This document shows, piece by piece, positions 1 through 8,118 of a stretch of DNA of 64,000 nt. The stretch lies in assembly GCF_001295795.1 (NCBI RefSeq), contig NZ_LJHY01000010.1, positions 1 through 64,000 of the forward strand. Direction: 5' to 3'. A program made the translations under genes and the position numbers. The notes beneath the pieces were generated by a model. The model worked only from the letters and a program-made list of their open reading frames with translations, did no database searches and had not been told where the DNA came from. The stretch is from Novosphingobium sp. AAP83. Its GTDB lineage: Bacteria; Pseudomonadota; Alphaproteobacteria; Sphingomonadales; Sphingomonadaceae. The stretch's first letter is position 1; every line of letters starts with the position of its first letter.

Positions 1-2
1 AC

Positions 3-191
3 ACGCAGAACCGCAAGATATTGCTGGAATTGAAAAACTTCCGAATCAGGGTCTTACACAAAAAATACCGCTATGACTCCGATACCCGTCAGGAAATTGA
101 TGACATTTGGTCTACCTGCTTCGCCGATATAATTGCAGACCAAAGTCAACCGGTTGATCAGCCGGTAGCACCGGCGACGGCTGATCAGTGA
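3..191 (+). CDS. C-terminal end of an unidentified protein, probably the partner of McrC
   Basis: An open frame enters from the left edge and stops with TGA at 189-191. It encodes 62 charged, hydrophilic residues (around KNFRIRVLHKKY, then a proline- and glutamine-rich tail). The stop overlaps the GTG start of the next gene (GTGA), so the two are translationally coupled. McrC-family nucleases usually follow an AAA+ GTPase of the McrB type, so this may be the tail of McrB or of another McrC partner. The fragment itself carries no diagnostic motif. Confidence 0.55.
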   Translation, partial: TQNRKILLELKNFRIRVLHKKYRYDSDTRQEIDDIWSTCFADIIADQSQPVDQPVAPATADQ

Positions 192-1489
192 ACTCGCCTT
201 TGAACGAGGTCGGTGAGCTGTTGCCTGACGGGCGAACCCTTTATCGCCTGCAATCCAGAAAATCGCTGGAACTGTCACTTTCGACTGTTGCCCCTTCGGG
301 AAGCATTGAAGTGTTTCCGCAGGTAGAAGAAAGGGGGCTTCTATTTCTTCAATTTAGACGCCGCCGGGTCATATTAACCGCTGGACCATATATCGGGATA
401 ATTCCCCTTACTCCGCAGATTTCCGTGGACGTGCGGCCAAAGTTGCCCGTCAGCAATTTGTCTCGCGTTCTGGACATTGCTCACCGCTCGCTTTCCTTGT
501 TACCCAATGCAAGCCGCTTGTATCTAAATGACACGTTAGGCAGCGCCAGCGTGTTGGAATTTCTAGCGCTGAACTTTCGGGATTCGCTCATGCCTATAAT
601 TGAGGGCGGATTTCTCAAATCCTACCAACCCAAGAGCCACATTAGCGGTAACCCCCGCGGCAGACTGGAACTAAACGGGACTCTGCGAGCATGGGCCAAA
701 GGTCAGCGACATTTGGCCCAGACGTCCACATTTGAGCAAACATCAGATGTTCCCGTGAATCGAATCCTAAAGGCTGCATTGCAGCACGTTCTTTTGCGCA
801 TGCAGCCGACCAGCGATGAAAAGAAGAAGCTGATCCGGTCAGTGAATTTGACATACGGGAGTTTTCCTTCAGTTATTGGAGGGCTTCGCATTCCAGATTT
901 AGAAGCTGTGCGGGGCGATATCGCTGGACTACGCTTCCCTCAGCAACGCGCCTACTATTATCGAGCAACAGAAATTGCTTTGATGATATTGTCTGGAACA
1001 GGTATTTCACTTGATACAACCGGCGAGGATGTGTCTCTATCATCCTTCATTGTGAATTTTGATGAGATTTTTGAAGAATATGCGCGACGGGTTTTGCAAC
1101 TGCGTCGACCAAATCATGTCTTCGTACGCGATGGTAATCGAGATGGAAAACGTCCGCTCTTTGATAACAAAAAGGGACAGCTCGCCCAACCAGACATAGT
1201 CTTAGGTATAGCGGGCGCGCGATCGCTTATAATTGAAGTAAAATATAAAGATAAGCCAAATAGAGATGATATAAATCAAGCGGTAACCTACGCTATTTGC
1301 TATCGAACAAATATAGTTGTATTGGTTCACCAATGCGATGGTGATTCTACTAGAGGTCTTTACGATATAGGAAAAATAGATCATGTCGATGTAAAGGGTT
1401 ATGGTATAGATCTAGGCGCAGAAGATTTGCATTCAGAAGAAAGTTCGTTCTCTTCGTCGATTTTCGGATTGGTTCCAATCAATAATTAG
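188..1489 (+). CDS. mcrC: McrC-family restriction endonuclease subunit
   Basis: This 433-residue protein matches the McrBC system component McrC: an N-terminal beta-rich arm, a middle section with the family pattern around IPLTPQISVDVRPKLP and SGNPRGRLELNGTL, and a C-terminal PD-(D/E)xK nuclease core seen as QPDIVLG (D336) followed by IIEVKYK (E350, K352). In the known system McrC cuts DNA once the McrB GTPase has translocated from methylated sites, so the likely role is defence against modified foreign DNA. The GTG start overlaps the upstream stop by 4 bases, which fits an mcrB-mcrC order. Its 3' end overlaps the convergent DUF3768 remnant by 11 bases. Codon use is A+T-rich, as elsewhere in the island. 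Confidence 0.8.
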   Translation: MNSPLNEVGELLPDGRTLYRLQSRKSLELSLSTVAPSGSIEVFPQVEERGLLFLQFRRRRVILTAGPYIGIIPLTPQISVDVRPKLPVSNLSRVLDIAHRSLSLLPNASRLYLNDTLGSASVLEFLALNFRDSLMPIIEGGFLKSYQPKSHISGNPRGRLELNGTLRAWAKGQRHLAQTSTFEQTSDVPVNRILKAALQHVLLRMQPTSDEKKKLIRSVNLTYGSFPSVIGGLRIPDLEAVRGDIAGLRFPQQRAYYYRATEIALMILSGTGISLDTTGEDVSLSSFIVNFDEIFEEYARRVLQLRRPNHVFVRDGNRDGKRPLFDNKKGQLAQPDIVLGIAGARSLIIEVKYKDKPNRDDINQAVTYAICYRTNIVVLVHQCDGDSTRGLYDIGKIDHVDVKGYGIDLGAEDLHSEESSFSSSIFGLVPINN

Positions 1490-1840
1490 TGCATAAAATA
1501 GACTGCGACTTTTTATTCAGCATGATCGTCATTGCCCGCTTGGCGAACGGATCGTCGGCAAGGTGGGGGTCGTTACCCGCGTAATTTGGCGGATAATACT
1601 CGATCTTCCCGATGATCCGATGCCCTGCCATTACTAGTGAGGCGCAGTAATGCTTGCCGTATGGGTTATTTTCAGGCGTAAATGTGTCAAAACGCCTGAC
1701 CGCGCCAGCGACCTCATTCAACTCGCCTTTCGGCAATCCCGCGATGGCCAGCGTAAGGGGGACTGGCCCTCACTACCCGTGGAACGGAAGCGGTCATTGA
1801 GGCGAGCGATTGCTGCCCGCCTCGCATCGCCAGCCATCAT
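1479..1840 (-). pseudogene. DUF3768-family protein gene with a frameshift
   Basis: Two frames together make one DUF3768-like protein. The first starts at the ATG at 1840-1838 (ATGA overlap with the stop of the upstream DUF6641 gene) and gives RRAAIARLNDRFRSTG. The second, from about 1765, gives VPLTLAIAGLPKGELNEV, then FTPENNPYGKHY and KIEYYPPNY, ending at 1479. One extra G near 1763-1765 would restore a continuous product. No typical heptameric slippery site is seen, so this is either a real inactivating deletion or a sequencing error. The family is of unknown function and is common on alphaproteobacterial plasmids and islands. Confidence 0.7.
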
Positions 1841-2289
1841 GCGGTTGCCTGCTTGGTTTTGCGCTTAACCTTACGGTCGGCAATCGCAGCCTTTGCTTGT
1901 ATGTCCAGTTCACCAGCTTGGACTGCTTCAAGGATCGAATTGATAACAGCGGGCAAACCTGCAAGGTTTTCAACCTCCACGGCATTCATCCCCTTGGCCA
2001 GTTCGAGTGGTTTGCTGCCGTAGCGGATTTGGAAGAACGTCTTGCCGACAGCATCCGTAAACCAACCCTTACGGACATGACGCGGGGCATCAACACGGAC
2101 CTTTGCGCCCGCTTCGTTGGTGCGGGTAACGCGCTTGGTGGCCCTGAACGCCGTTCCGCCGATTTCTGCTTCTGCGAGTGCCTTCTGCTCGTTGAGATAG
2201 CTGACCAACTTACCGCGCAGCACCTGCTCGGGCGTCAGGGTCACGTTGCGAGTGGCAGCGGTCAGCTTGAGGGTCTTGAGGATCGACAT
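1837..2289 (-). CDS. DUF6641-family protein
   Basis: A 150-residue hydrophilic protein beginning MSILKTLKLTAATRNV and containing the block FFQIRYGSKPLELAKG near the middle, then NSILEAVQAGELD. I recognise this layout as the DUF6641 family, of unknown function and frequent on sphingomonad plasmids and integrative elements. The start at 2289 is chosen because AGGAG lies 6-9 bases upstream; an in-frame ATG at 2334 has no such support. The TGA stop overlaps the ATG of the DUF3768 gene, so the two formed one unit. No membrane segment, signal peptide or catalytic motif is visible. Confidence 0.75.
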   Translation of the reverse strand: MSILKTLKLTAATRNVTLTPEQVLRGKLVSYLNEQKALAEAEIGGTAFRATKRVTRTNEAGAKVRVDAPRHVRKGWFTDAVGKTFFQIRYGSKPLELAKGMNAVEVENLAGLPAVINSILEAVQAGELDIQAKAAIADRKVKRKTKQATA

Positions 2290-2393
2290 TTTCACTTCTC
2301 CTTGGCCTTTATGGTCAAGGTCAGTCGATGGCATCGTCGTTCAGACGGTCGATCGGAGATTTCAGGTATCTATTCGAATCATCTGATCGTTTG

Positions 2394-2816
2394 ATGCCGC
2401 TGCGGGCGGTTAACTTTTCCACAATTCGCATATGGTATCACAATAAGCCTAACTGCGGAGAACACGCCTTGCCCTTGGCCGACCGATGGACTGATTTCTT
2501 TCGCTCGCAGGTTGAGAACTGGGAAGTAGGCTTGCCCAACCTCAAGATCACCAACGCGATGTATCAAGAGTTTGGCAGTGCGGCGGCGGCATTGATGGAA
2601 AAGCTGTGCCCTGATGATGCTGAACCGAACGGAACGGAAGACCGAACACTTTACCGCGTCTGGCTCGGCGTCAAGACCCACGCATATGAACCTTGCCCTA
2701 TCGAATTTGATTATTATCAGCACCTTGCCGCGCTTTATCAAGAGTGCGGGCAGATCACTCAAAGTGAGCTTGATGCGTATCGCGACTACAGCGCTATCGT
2801 CCGCACGAGGGTCTGA
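2394..2816 (+). CDS. Hypothetical protein
   Basis: This frame encodes about 140 residues from MPLRAVNFSTIRIWYHN, with a soluble, mixed alpha/beta composition (LPNLKITNAMYQEFG, AALMEKLCPDDAEP, ELDAYRDYSAIVRTRV). I do not recognise a family. No strong ribosome binding site precedes 2394, and an upstream in-frame ATG at 2328 is possible. It faces away from the DUF6641 gene, so 2290-2393 may hold divergent promoters, and it converges on the resolvase gene with a 6-base gap. Amino-acid composition and the lack of a better frame on the other strand support coding. Confidence 0.5.
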   Translation: MPLRAVNFSTIRIWYHNKPNCGEHALPLADRWTDFFRSQVENWEVGLPNLKITNAMYQEFGSAAAALMEKLCPDDAEPNGTEDRTLYRVWLGVKTHAYEPCPIEFDYYQHLAALYQECGQITQSELDAYRDYSAIVRTRV

Positions 2817-2822
2817 ACCAAC

Positions 2823-3371
2823 CTATAGGCCTGCTGGCGCAGCGATCATGCGATATACCGATTGGCGATGGCATCCCAACTCACGTGAAATCGCGCCTGC
2901 CGACATGCCCTGAGCGGCCAACTCCCTGACCCGCTCAGCATCAATCCGAGCCTTGCGCCCCTTGTAGACCCCGTTGGCCTTGGCCTTCGCAATCCCTGCG
3001 CGCTGTCGCTCCCTGCGAATGTCGTTTTCAAATTCCGCCACCGCGCCCAAAATCGCGAGGGTCAACTTTCCCGTGCTGCTGCTGGTGTCGATGCTTTGGT
3101 GGACGCATTGAAACGCCACACCCTTGCGGCTGAGTTCGGCCAACAGTTGGAACAGGTCGGTCAGCGAGCGAGCGAAACGGTCGAGCCTGCTGACCACGAT
3201 GCTGTCGCCCTCGCGGACAAATTGCAGCATTTCGATTAGCCCCGCACGGTCACGGTTCGTGCCGCTGGCCTGATCCTGAAAGATGCGCTCGCAGCCGTGA
3301 GCAGAAAGTTCGTCCATCTGGACGTCCAAACATTGGTCCGTGGTGCTGACACGCGCATAGCCGACAATCAT
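2823..3371 (-). CDS. Serine recombinase (resolvase/invertase family)
   Basis: This 182-residue protein is a complete small serine recombinase. The N-terminal catalytic domain opens MIVGYARVST with the nucleophile at S9. The arginine motif SRLDRFARS and the RRERQRAGI segment of the long E helix follow. The C-terminal helix-turn-helix is AGAISRELGCHRQSVYRMI. Such enzymes resolve cointegrates or invert short segments at paired sites. The start at 3371 is favoured by CAGGAG eight bases upstream; an ATG at 3419 lacks this. The region just upstream carries dyads that could be its sub-sites. No transposase is adjacent, so it may serve multimer resolution of the island or an ancestral plasmid. Confidence 0.9.
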   Translation of the reverse strand: MIVGYARVSTTDQCLDVQMDELSAHGCERIFQDQASGTNRDRAGLIEMLQFVREGDSIVVSRLDRFARSLTDLFQLLAELSRKGVAFQCVHQSIDTSSSTGKLTLAILGAVAEFENDIRRERQRAGIAKAKANGVYKGRKARIDAERVRELAAQGMSAGAISRELGCHRQSVYRMIAAPAGL

Positions 3372-3379
3372 TTGTGCTC

Positions 3380-3474
3380 CTGTCACTTTTGGTTCTGGAG
3401 CCACACCATCTGATGTCATTTTAGAGGGAAATCGACCTAAATGTGACAGCCGCAGCGCGGAATGCGACTGTCAC
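3380..3474. promoter_or_regulatory. Candidate resolvase operator or res sub-sites
   Basis: Upstream of the resolvase gene lies a dyad with 11-base arms and one mismatch: GTGACAGCCGC at 3443-3453 and GCGACTGTCAC at 3464-3474. A third CTGTCAC occurs at 3380-3386, within the resolvase leader. Resolvases of this family normally bind such imperfect inverted repeats beside their own gene and repress it. The assignment is by position and symmetry only. Confidence 0.4.
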
Positions 3475-3509
3475 GACAGGGACTACCTGAATGCGGCGCA
3501 AGGCGGCGC

Positions 3510-3524
3510 TTCACTACTAGTGAG
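3510..3524. repeat. 15-bp direct repeat, left copy
   Basis: The sequence TTCACTACTAGTGAG occurs here and again at 8743-8757 in the same orientation. The core is near-palindromic (around ACTAGT). Both copies are intergenic and bracket the 5.2-kb segment from the ParB-like gene to the second RNA-like element. A chance 15-mer repeat is possible in a window of this size, so a recombination role is only a suggestion. Confidence 0.4.
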
Positions 3525-3547
3525 GAAAAAGAAACGGACTGCCCGAC

Positions 3548-4015
3548 CTATAGAATACGAAAATTGTCCCCAAAAATTGTTCGCATCTTGTCCGCTTGAT
3601 CTAACAGGAAACTGACTTCAGCGAATTCAAAACCGAGCAGGTGCAACCCTGTTATGCGATGCCGTCCTTGCTCGACCTGAATACAGTTTTCCAACCCGAT
3701 AAACTTAATGCGGGGCAACCTCGCTGCGCCGCTAACGATATCCAACATCGCAATTTCCAACCTTGCTGGGATCAACTCGGCCTCGTCAATCAGTCCACGA
3801 AGCGTTTGGACGGCAACGCATGCCACACCTGATTGCGTTTCGACCTGCGACAATGGCATGGGCATTCCCGTGAAGGTCGGTTGCAGGGAGTTTGCGAGAT
3901 TATCTCGGAATGCTCGCTTTTGGTCGTCACTCAGCGGCTCTCGCTTCAAATCGTCAAAGCCGACGGGAACCCCGTGACGTTTCGCAATGTCCCGCAGTAT
4001 AGCGTCAATACCCAT
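3548..4015 (-). CDS. ParB/sulfiredoxin-fold-like protein of unknown role
   Basis: A 155-residue soluble protein. Near residues 113-130 it has IQVEQGRHRITGLHLLGF, resembling the G-R-H-R box of ParB-like nuclease/partition domains, followed by EVSFLLDQ. The N-terminal half (IAKRHGVPVGFDDLKR) is not recognised. It starts one base after the stop of the upstream helicase-like gene, so the two are translationally coupled. A role in maintenance or replication of the island is plausible from that pairing, but the ParB-like match rests on a single short motif. Confidence 0.5.
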   Translation of the reverse strand: MGIDAILRDIAKRHGVPVGFDDLKREPLSDDQKRAFRDNLANSLQPTFTGMPMPLSQVETQSGVACVAVQTLRGLIDEAELIPARLEIAMLDIVSGAARLPRIKFIGLENCIQVEQGRHRITGLHLLGFEFAEVSFLLDQADKMRTIFGDNFRIL

Positions 4016-4016
4016 C

Positions 4017-5426
4017 TCAAGCCGCCTCCAATTTTTTGCGTTCGCGATGCTTCCTGACCCGCTCTTTGTTTGTCATAGGTCGTACGGCCTTAGGGCGACC
4101 AACTTTCCCGACCTCCCAATCTAGCCCCGTGCTGAGCTTGCTGATTACCGCCCCGGCAAATTTGCCCGCGATCCATTCCGCGCTGGCACAGCTGGGTACG
4201 ATGACGGTCACGGGAGCAATGGCATCGGGATCGCGCAGCGAGCAGCGCATGATGGCCTGATATTCTGCCTGATAGCAGATCACCGTGCGGATTTGATGAT
4301 CGCTAAGGCCGAGCATTCCCAGAAACTTCGCGCTGGCATGGTTGTGAACGAGCGCAATGGTGCTGGCCACGGCGTGGCAGGAGATGAAATGCGGTTCGTT
4401 GAGGCCGTGGCTGACGGCAGGCAAGCGGTCGCTGCGATCAAACATCAGCATGTCCGCTGACTTGTTGGCTACCCATAGAAAGCGCTGCCCGGCGAAAAAG
4501 CGCTGGATGAAATCGCCGACTTCATCGAGCAAAGTTAGCCCTGTGTCGTCGCTGACCCGCTGAGAGCGTGAAATCGACCATTCTTGCTCGAACAGATAAT
4601 TGACGGTTAGACGCGGGCCGTTCTGATGGCTGTAGTAACGCAAGGCCTTGGTCAAAATCGGATGCGGCACGAAGCTAACATCCGTGCGCGTGCCCCACAG
4701 TACGAACAATTCCGTTTCCAGCGCATTGGCACCCATGAGCGTCACGGAATTAAACCCCTGAACGAACTCAGGCCCAAGGATCGAAAAGAAATTGATTTCC
4801 CCCTTGGCTTTGCTGCCGTCCAGCAAGGCCTGATAGCATTCTGTCTCCACCATGACGGTGCGATGCTCGTCCAACAGATGGCTGGCGATTTGGCCGAAAT
4901 GGTCCAGCAGTTCGTCCTGGCTGTCGTTGCGTAGCAAGGTTTCCAAGGGCGCTTGATGGCCAGCAGCAATCTTCACCGCACTGATGCCACGGCCAAGGTC
5001 TTCCAGTTTGATATGGTCGGTCAGGTGCGTGTGGGTCTTCACGATCCGAAGCGTCAGGCACTCGAACACACTGGGGATTTCGTCTACGAACAAATCCCAA
5101 TGTTGGCGATAGGCCGCTGGTAAACGCTTGAGCGCTTCGTGGCTCACGAGCAGAATTTGGCCTTTGGCTGCGTCCGTACCGGCCATGTGGGCTTCAATGC
5201 GCGGCATAACGGCATCCTGTTGGGCATTGCTGTAGATGGTTTTGACCGACAAGCCGGGATTTTCGCGGCGCAGGTTTACAGCGGTTTGTCGGATGAGGTG
5301 CGTGGTCGGCTGCGCGATCAGGATTTTCCTGTTCTGGCTGGCCACCAACTTGGCCGCGTGTTGTTCGAGTTGGTAGGTTTTGCCTGATCCAGCAGGCGCA
5401 GAAACATAGTAAATTCGTGTATTCAT
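4017..5426 (-). CDS. P-loop DEAD/DEAH-type helicase-like protein
   Basis: A 469-residue protein with a Walker A motif very near the N terminus (SAPAGSGKT, K16) and a Walker B box LFVDEIPSV (D115, E116), the order seen in DEAD/DEAH helicases. KILIAQPTTHLIRQT would be motif Ia. The C-terminal half is poorly conserved and ends in a basic tail (TNKERVRKHRERKK), common in small replication proteins. It is the first gene of a two-gene unit with the ParB-like protein and lies next to a dyad-rich non-coding region, so a replication or transfer function is suggested. The core helicase motif VI is not obvious, so it could be an ATPase without unwinding activity. Confidence 0.65.
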   Translation of the reverse strand: MNTRIYYVSAPAGSGKTYQLEQHAAKLVASQNRKILIAQPTTHLIRQTAVNLRRENPGLSVKTIYSNAQQDAVMPRIEAHMAGTDAAKGQILLVSHEALKRLPAAYRQHWDLFVDEIPSVFECLTLRIVKTHTHLTDHIKLEDLGRGISAVKIAAGHQAPLETLLRNDSQDELLDHFGQIASHLLDEHRTVMVETECYQALLDGSKAKGEINFFSILGPEFVQGFNSVTLMGANALETELFVLWGTRTDVSFVPHPILTKALRYYSHQNGPRLTVNYLFEQEWSISRSQRVSDDTGLTLLDEVGDFIQRFFAGQRFLWVANKSADMLMFDRSDRLPAVSHGLNEPHFISCHAVASTIALVHNHASAKFLGMLGLSDHQIRTVICYQAEYQAIMRCSLRDPDAIAPVTVIVPSCASAEWIAGKFAGAVISKLSTGLDWEVGKVGRPKAVRPMTNKERVRKHRERKKLEAA

Positions 5427-5595
5427 TCGATAGTGTTCTCCTTTGTCCCAGATGCCATTGTCCGAGCATCATTCCCGCCATGTGTCCCTTTGTCCGTGTT
5501 CAATGAGCGGCGGCGAGAACACGATTTGGACAAATGCGGGATGCCGCCGCTCAGTTTTATTTATCTTTTCGCAAACGGAATTGGCCCGATTTACG

Positions 5596-6001
5596 CTGTA
5601 ACACGGCACCAGACATGTAATTTTTATATACTGTCTTTAAGATAGTTTTCGTTACATCAACCAATTGAAAAGAGGCTCAAAAACGACGCAAAGCGGCGTA
5701 TCCAAGCCAGCGAGCGCAGCGAAGTGGCTTGGATAGGCAGGCGGTGTTGTTTTTTGTGGCGTTGCGATTGGCGATAGCCAGAGCAAGGCCATAGCAATCA
5801 TCAACATATCCCGCACCACGCCTGCGGCTCTGGCGCGTGATAGCAATTGGCCATTCGGCCCGCATTGGAAGCTTCGCCGTCCAATACGTCCCTGACACGG
5901 CCATTGCTTGCTTGTTTGATTTGTATTCAGGTATCTCAATCGACGGACGCAAAGCGGCGAACAGATTGGCGAAGCCTTTTTCGTCTGGTGCCGTGTTACA
6001 G
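5596..6001. repeat. 406-bp segment bounded by a 19-bp inverted repeat
   Basis: CTGTAACACGGCACCAGAC at 5596-5614 recurs exactly as its reverse complement at 5983-6001. A perfect 19-bp inverted pair 370 bases apart is not expected by chance. It could mark a miniature inverted-repeat element or protein sites around an origin. No obvious target-site duplication flanks it. Confidence 0.6.
5699..5735. other. Perfect 11-bp hairpin
   Basis: TATCCAAGCCA at 5699-5709 pairs with TGGCTTGGATA at 5725-5735 around a 15-base loop. No T-tract follows on either strand, so it is not a classical terminator. It lies within the 406-bp inverted-repeat segment. Confidence 0.55.
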
Positions 6002-6091
6002 GCTTTAACAATACTCCAATGCAAAAATGGATAGGTTGGATTGGATCAATTCTGTCATCTACCGCACGATTAAGCACGGAATTATTCAAGT

Positions 6092-6949
6092 TCATTCACT
6101 AGGGAAAAAATTGAATCTTTTACGGTGTATGAAAGAGTATTCCACTGGCATAGCGTGGGTGCACTTGGCATAACTAGGAAAGATGCCCCTTGCCGCATTT
6201 TCGGCAATCATATGCCCGCGTAGAAGCGCACGGCTCGTCAGTTCCTTCAATGACGTTCTAGCTTTTTCATTGTCTGCATTTGGCTCTGCTGACGGGTCTA
6301 ACAAGCGGTGCTGCACACTCAAGCCCGCCGTCGCCCCAATTTGCCACAAGGTCATTTTCGGATTTGCCGACTTTACATGCAGGCATTTGAGGTATCGCAT
6401 CATCGTCGCGTAATGCAGCTTTGACGAGCGCGCCAGCTTGAAGGCTGCGTTGCCTCTCAGCGTATTTGCTCCACTTCGAGCTTCACGCTCAGCTATTTCA
6501 TCGACCATCTCAGAAATCTGCTTCATGATCTGCGCCTTCGGCAGACCAACGGGTATTGAAGCGATAATCGACGTTGGCTGAATTTGGTCCAGCCACTCCT
6601 CGTTTAGATAATCCCTGACGCTGCTTCGTATGCGCGCCAAGCGATCATCCTCATCATAGTGCCTGATAGACCCCAAAGGCGTCACCCTTGGACGGTCCTC
6701 AGATACACCGAATTGCGGAATAGCTACGGATCGCCACCATCGATTGATGGACATGAACCTTACGTCCCCAAAGGCATCATATACCCTAAGGACAGTGTCA
6801 AAATCGGCGGGCAGATCGCCACCGCCAAACGACACACCAGTCCTGAAATAACGCGCTCGTTCATAGCTTGGGCTTGCCCTGAGATACCATCCCCAGAGCT
6901 TAAACCAGTTTGCGTCGTCACCAACGATTGACAGGTGCTTTTCTTGCAT
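6092..6949 (-). CDS. Hypothetical island protein
   Basis: A 285-residue soluble protein starting MQEKHLSIVGDDANWF, with many aromatic and charged residues (KLWGWYLRASPSYERARYF, SINRWWRSVAIP). A helical middle (IMKQISEMVDEIAEREARS) is followed by HYATMMRYLKCLH. I do not recognise a family, and there is no signal peptide or membrane segment. It faces away from the gene at 7063, so 6950-7062 should contain divergent promoters. The composition is consistent with an island protein, and coding is supported by length and absence of a better frame. Confidence 0.6.
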   Translation of the reverse strand: MQEKHLSIVGDDANWFKLWGWYLRASPSYERARYFRTGVSFGGGDLPADFDTVLRVYDAFGDVRFMSINRWWRSVAIPQFGVSEDRPRVTPLGSIRHYDEDDRLARIRSSVRDYLNEEWLDQIQPTSIIASIPVGLPKAQIMKQISEMVDEIAEREARSGANTLRGNAAFKLARSSKLHYATMMRYLKCLHVKSANPKMTLWQIGATAGLSVQHRLLDPSAEPNADNEKARTSLKELTSRALLRGHMIAENAARGIFPSYAKCTHAMPVEYSFIHRKRFNFFPSE

Positions 6950-7062
6950 TGGGGGTTGGCCAGAATCCTAAAAATAATCTTGTCATTCACGTAACCAGAC
7001 AACCTTTCCGTATCAAGGCCTCACGACGCCGCATTGTGCCGCGTCGATGAAGGAGAATTGAA

Positions 7063-8115
7063 ATGCCAAATACCACTGTCACCGACGCCACGCCGCACGA
7101 ACAGGTTATCTACAGCGCGCGTACAGGCATCACCCGTGCGGACGCGCGCGATTTCAGGCGTGAGCGCATCGAGGATGTCGTAAAGGCGTTCAAAGCGAAC
7201 GTGCTGGCCGCAGACAATAAGGCCATCGCTAAGCTAGAAACTGATACGCGCACGATAACGTACAAGCAGCTTCAGGAAGTCTACAAGATCGGCTGGGTAA
7301 TCAGGCTGAACTCTGTTGATGCAAGCGAGTTCAAAATAGTTCTTGCCGACAACGGTCTTGGTAATCTCGTCAAAAATCTAAACTCGAAAAATTTTTGGAA
7401 GGCTCTCGTTACACTTCTTTACGGAAACGTACAAGAAGTTGAAACTGAGGATGGCAAATCAATTGTCTGTACGCCTAATCGTTCCGCTGAAAAATACGCC
7501 AACGTTCTCCGTTACCTTGGCGAAAAAGGCGTAGATAAGGACAAGGTGGTCGAGACCATCCAGAACTTCAACGACTCTGAATTCGGTGGCGGCCTTCTGG
7601 GTATTGAGATGCGGGATCGCAAGCGCAATCCTGGCTCCACATCGAAGCCTGCTTCTGTCCCTACCAATTTGAGCTGTAGTCAGCAAAGCAAGCGCGACAA
7701 ACTCATCGCACGTGGCGAGGACGCAGGCCTGAATGGCGACGTTTTTGCTGCCGCAAAAAGCGTCCCTGAGACTTTGCGCTACGGGCAGGCCGTCTTCAAG
7801 GTTGTTGACGGGAAAATGGTGATCGTTGGTTACACGGACTGGGGCCGGGCCAAGTACGAAAATTACGTCATCCGTCGCGGGCGAAAGTTCCAAAAGGAAG
7901 ACGACAAATCGCAAGCCAATGAAGATGCTCGTCAAGCTAAGCTCGATGCAGATGCCCTGAATGTTATTACCAGCGATGGGACGCAGGATCAGGTCGCTGC
8001 TCTCATCCAAGCAGGCGTTCCAAAGGACGCTGTGCAACGAGCCATTGCAAACGCAATTGCTGCGATCCCCGTGCCAGCAGACTTCAACGACTTCGCTAGC
8101 CCTGATCCTATGTAA
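7063..8115 (+). CDS. Hypothetical island protein
   Basis: A 350-residue hydrophilic protein. The start is well supported by AAGGAG about seven bases upstream. The N-terminal half is helical and charged (FRRERIEDVVKAFKANVLAADNKAIAKLE). A central part reads YANVLRYLGEKGVDKDKVVETIQ. The C-terminal part (FKVVDGKMVIVGYTDWGRAKYENYVIRRGRKF) is followed by a long acidic-basic helix. There is no family I can name and no membrane segment. A short hairpin (CGACGC 7024-7029 with GCGTCG 7041-7046) sits just before the ribosome site. Immediately downstream lies the first structured RNA-like element. Confidence 0.65.
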   Translation: MPNTTVTDATPHEQVIYSARTGITRADARDFRRERIEDVVKAFKANVLAADNKAIAKLETDTRTITYKQLQEVYKIGWVIRLNSVDASEFKIVLADNGLGNLVKNLNSKNFWKALVTLLYGNVQEVETEDGKSIVCTPNRSAEKYANVLRYLGEKGVDKDKVVETIQNFNDSEFGGGLLGIEMRDRKRNPGSTSKPASVPTNLSCSQQSKRDKLIARGEDAGLNGDVFAAAKSVPETLRYGQAVFKVVDGKMVIVGYTDWGRAKYENYVIRRGRKFQKEDDKSQANEDARQAKLDADALNVITSDGTQDQVAALIQAGVPKDAVQRAIANAIAAIPVPADFNDFASPDPM

Positions 8116-8118
8116 ACG

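Larger units (their letters stand above)
5427..6091. other. Dyad-rich non-coding region
   Basis: I see no credible gene here; short reverse frames lack ribosome sites and family resemblance. The region holds a 19-bp inverted repeat pair (5596/5983), an 11-bp perfect hairpin (5699-5735), a 14-bp direct repeat GACGCAAAGCGGCG at 5685-5698 and 5946-5959, and an A+T-rich patch near 5615-5660. Lying directly upstream of the helicase/ParB-like unit, it could be an origin of replication or transfer, but no recognised iteron or nic site was found. Confidence 0.4.

Noticed and set aside
5652..6095. Short reverse-strand frames in the dyad-rich island block
   Set aside because: Two overlapping frames, no ribosome sites, no family resemblance; the DNA repeats explain their composition.
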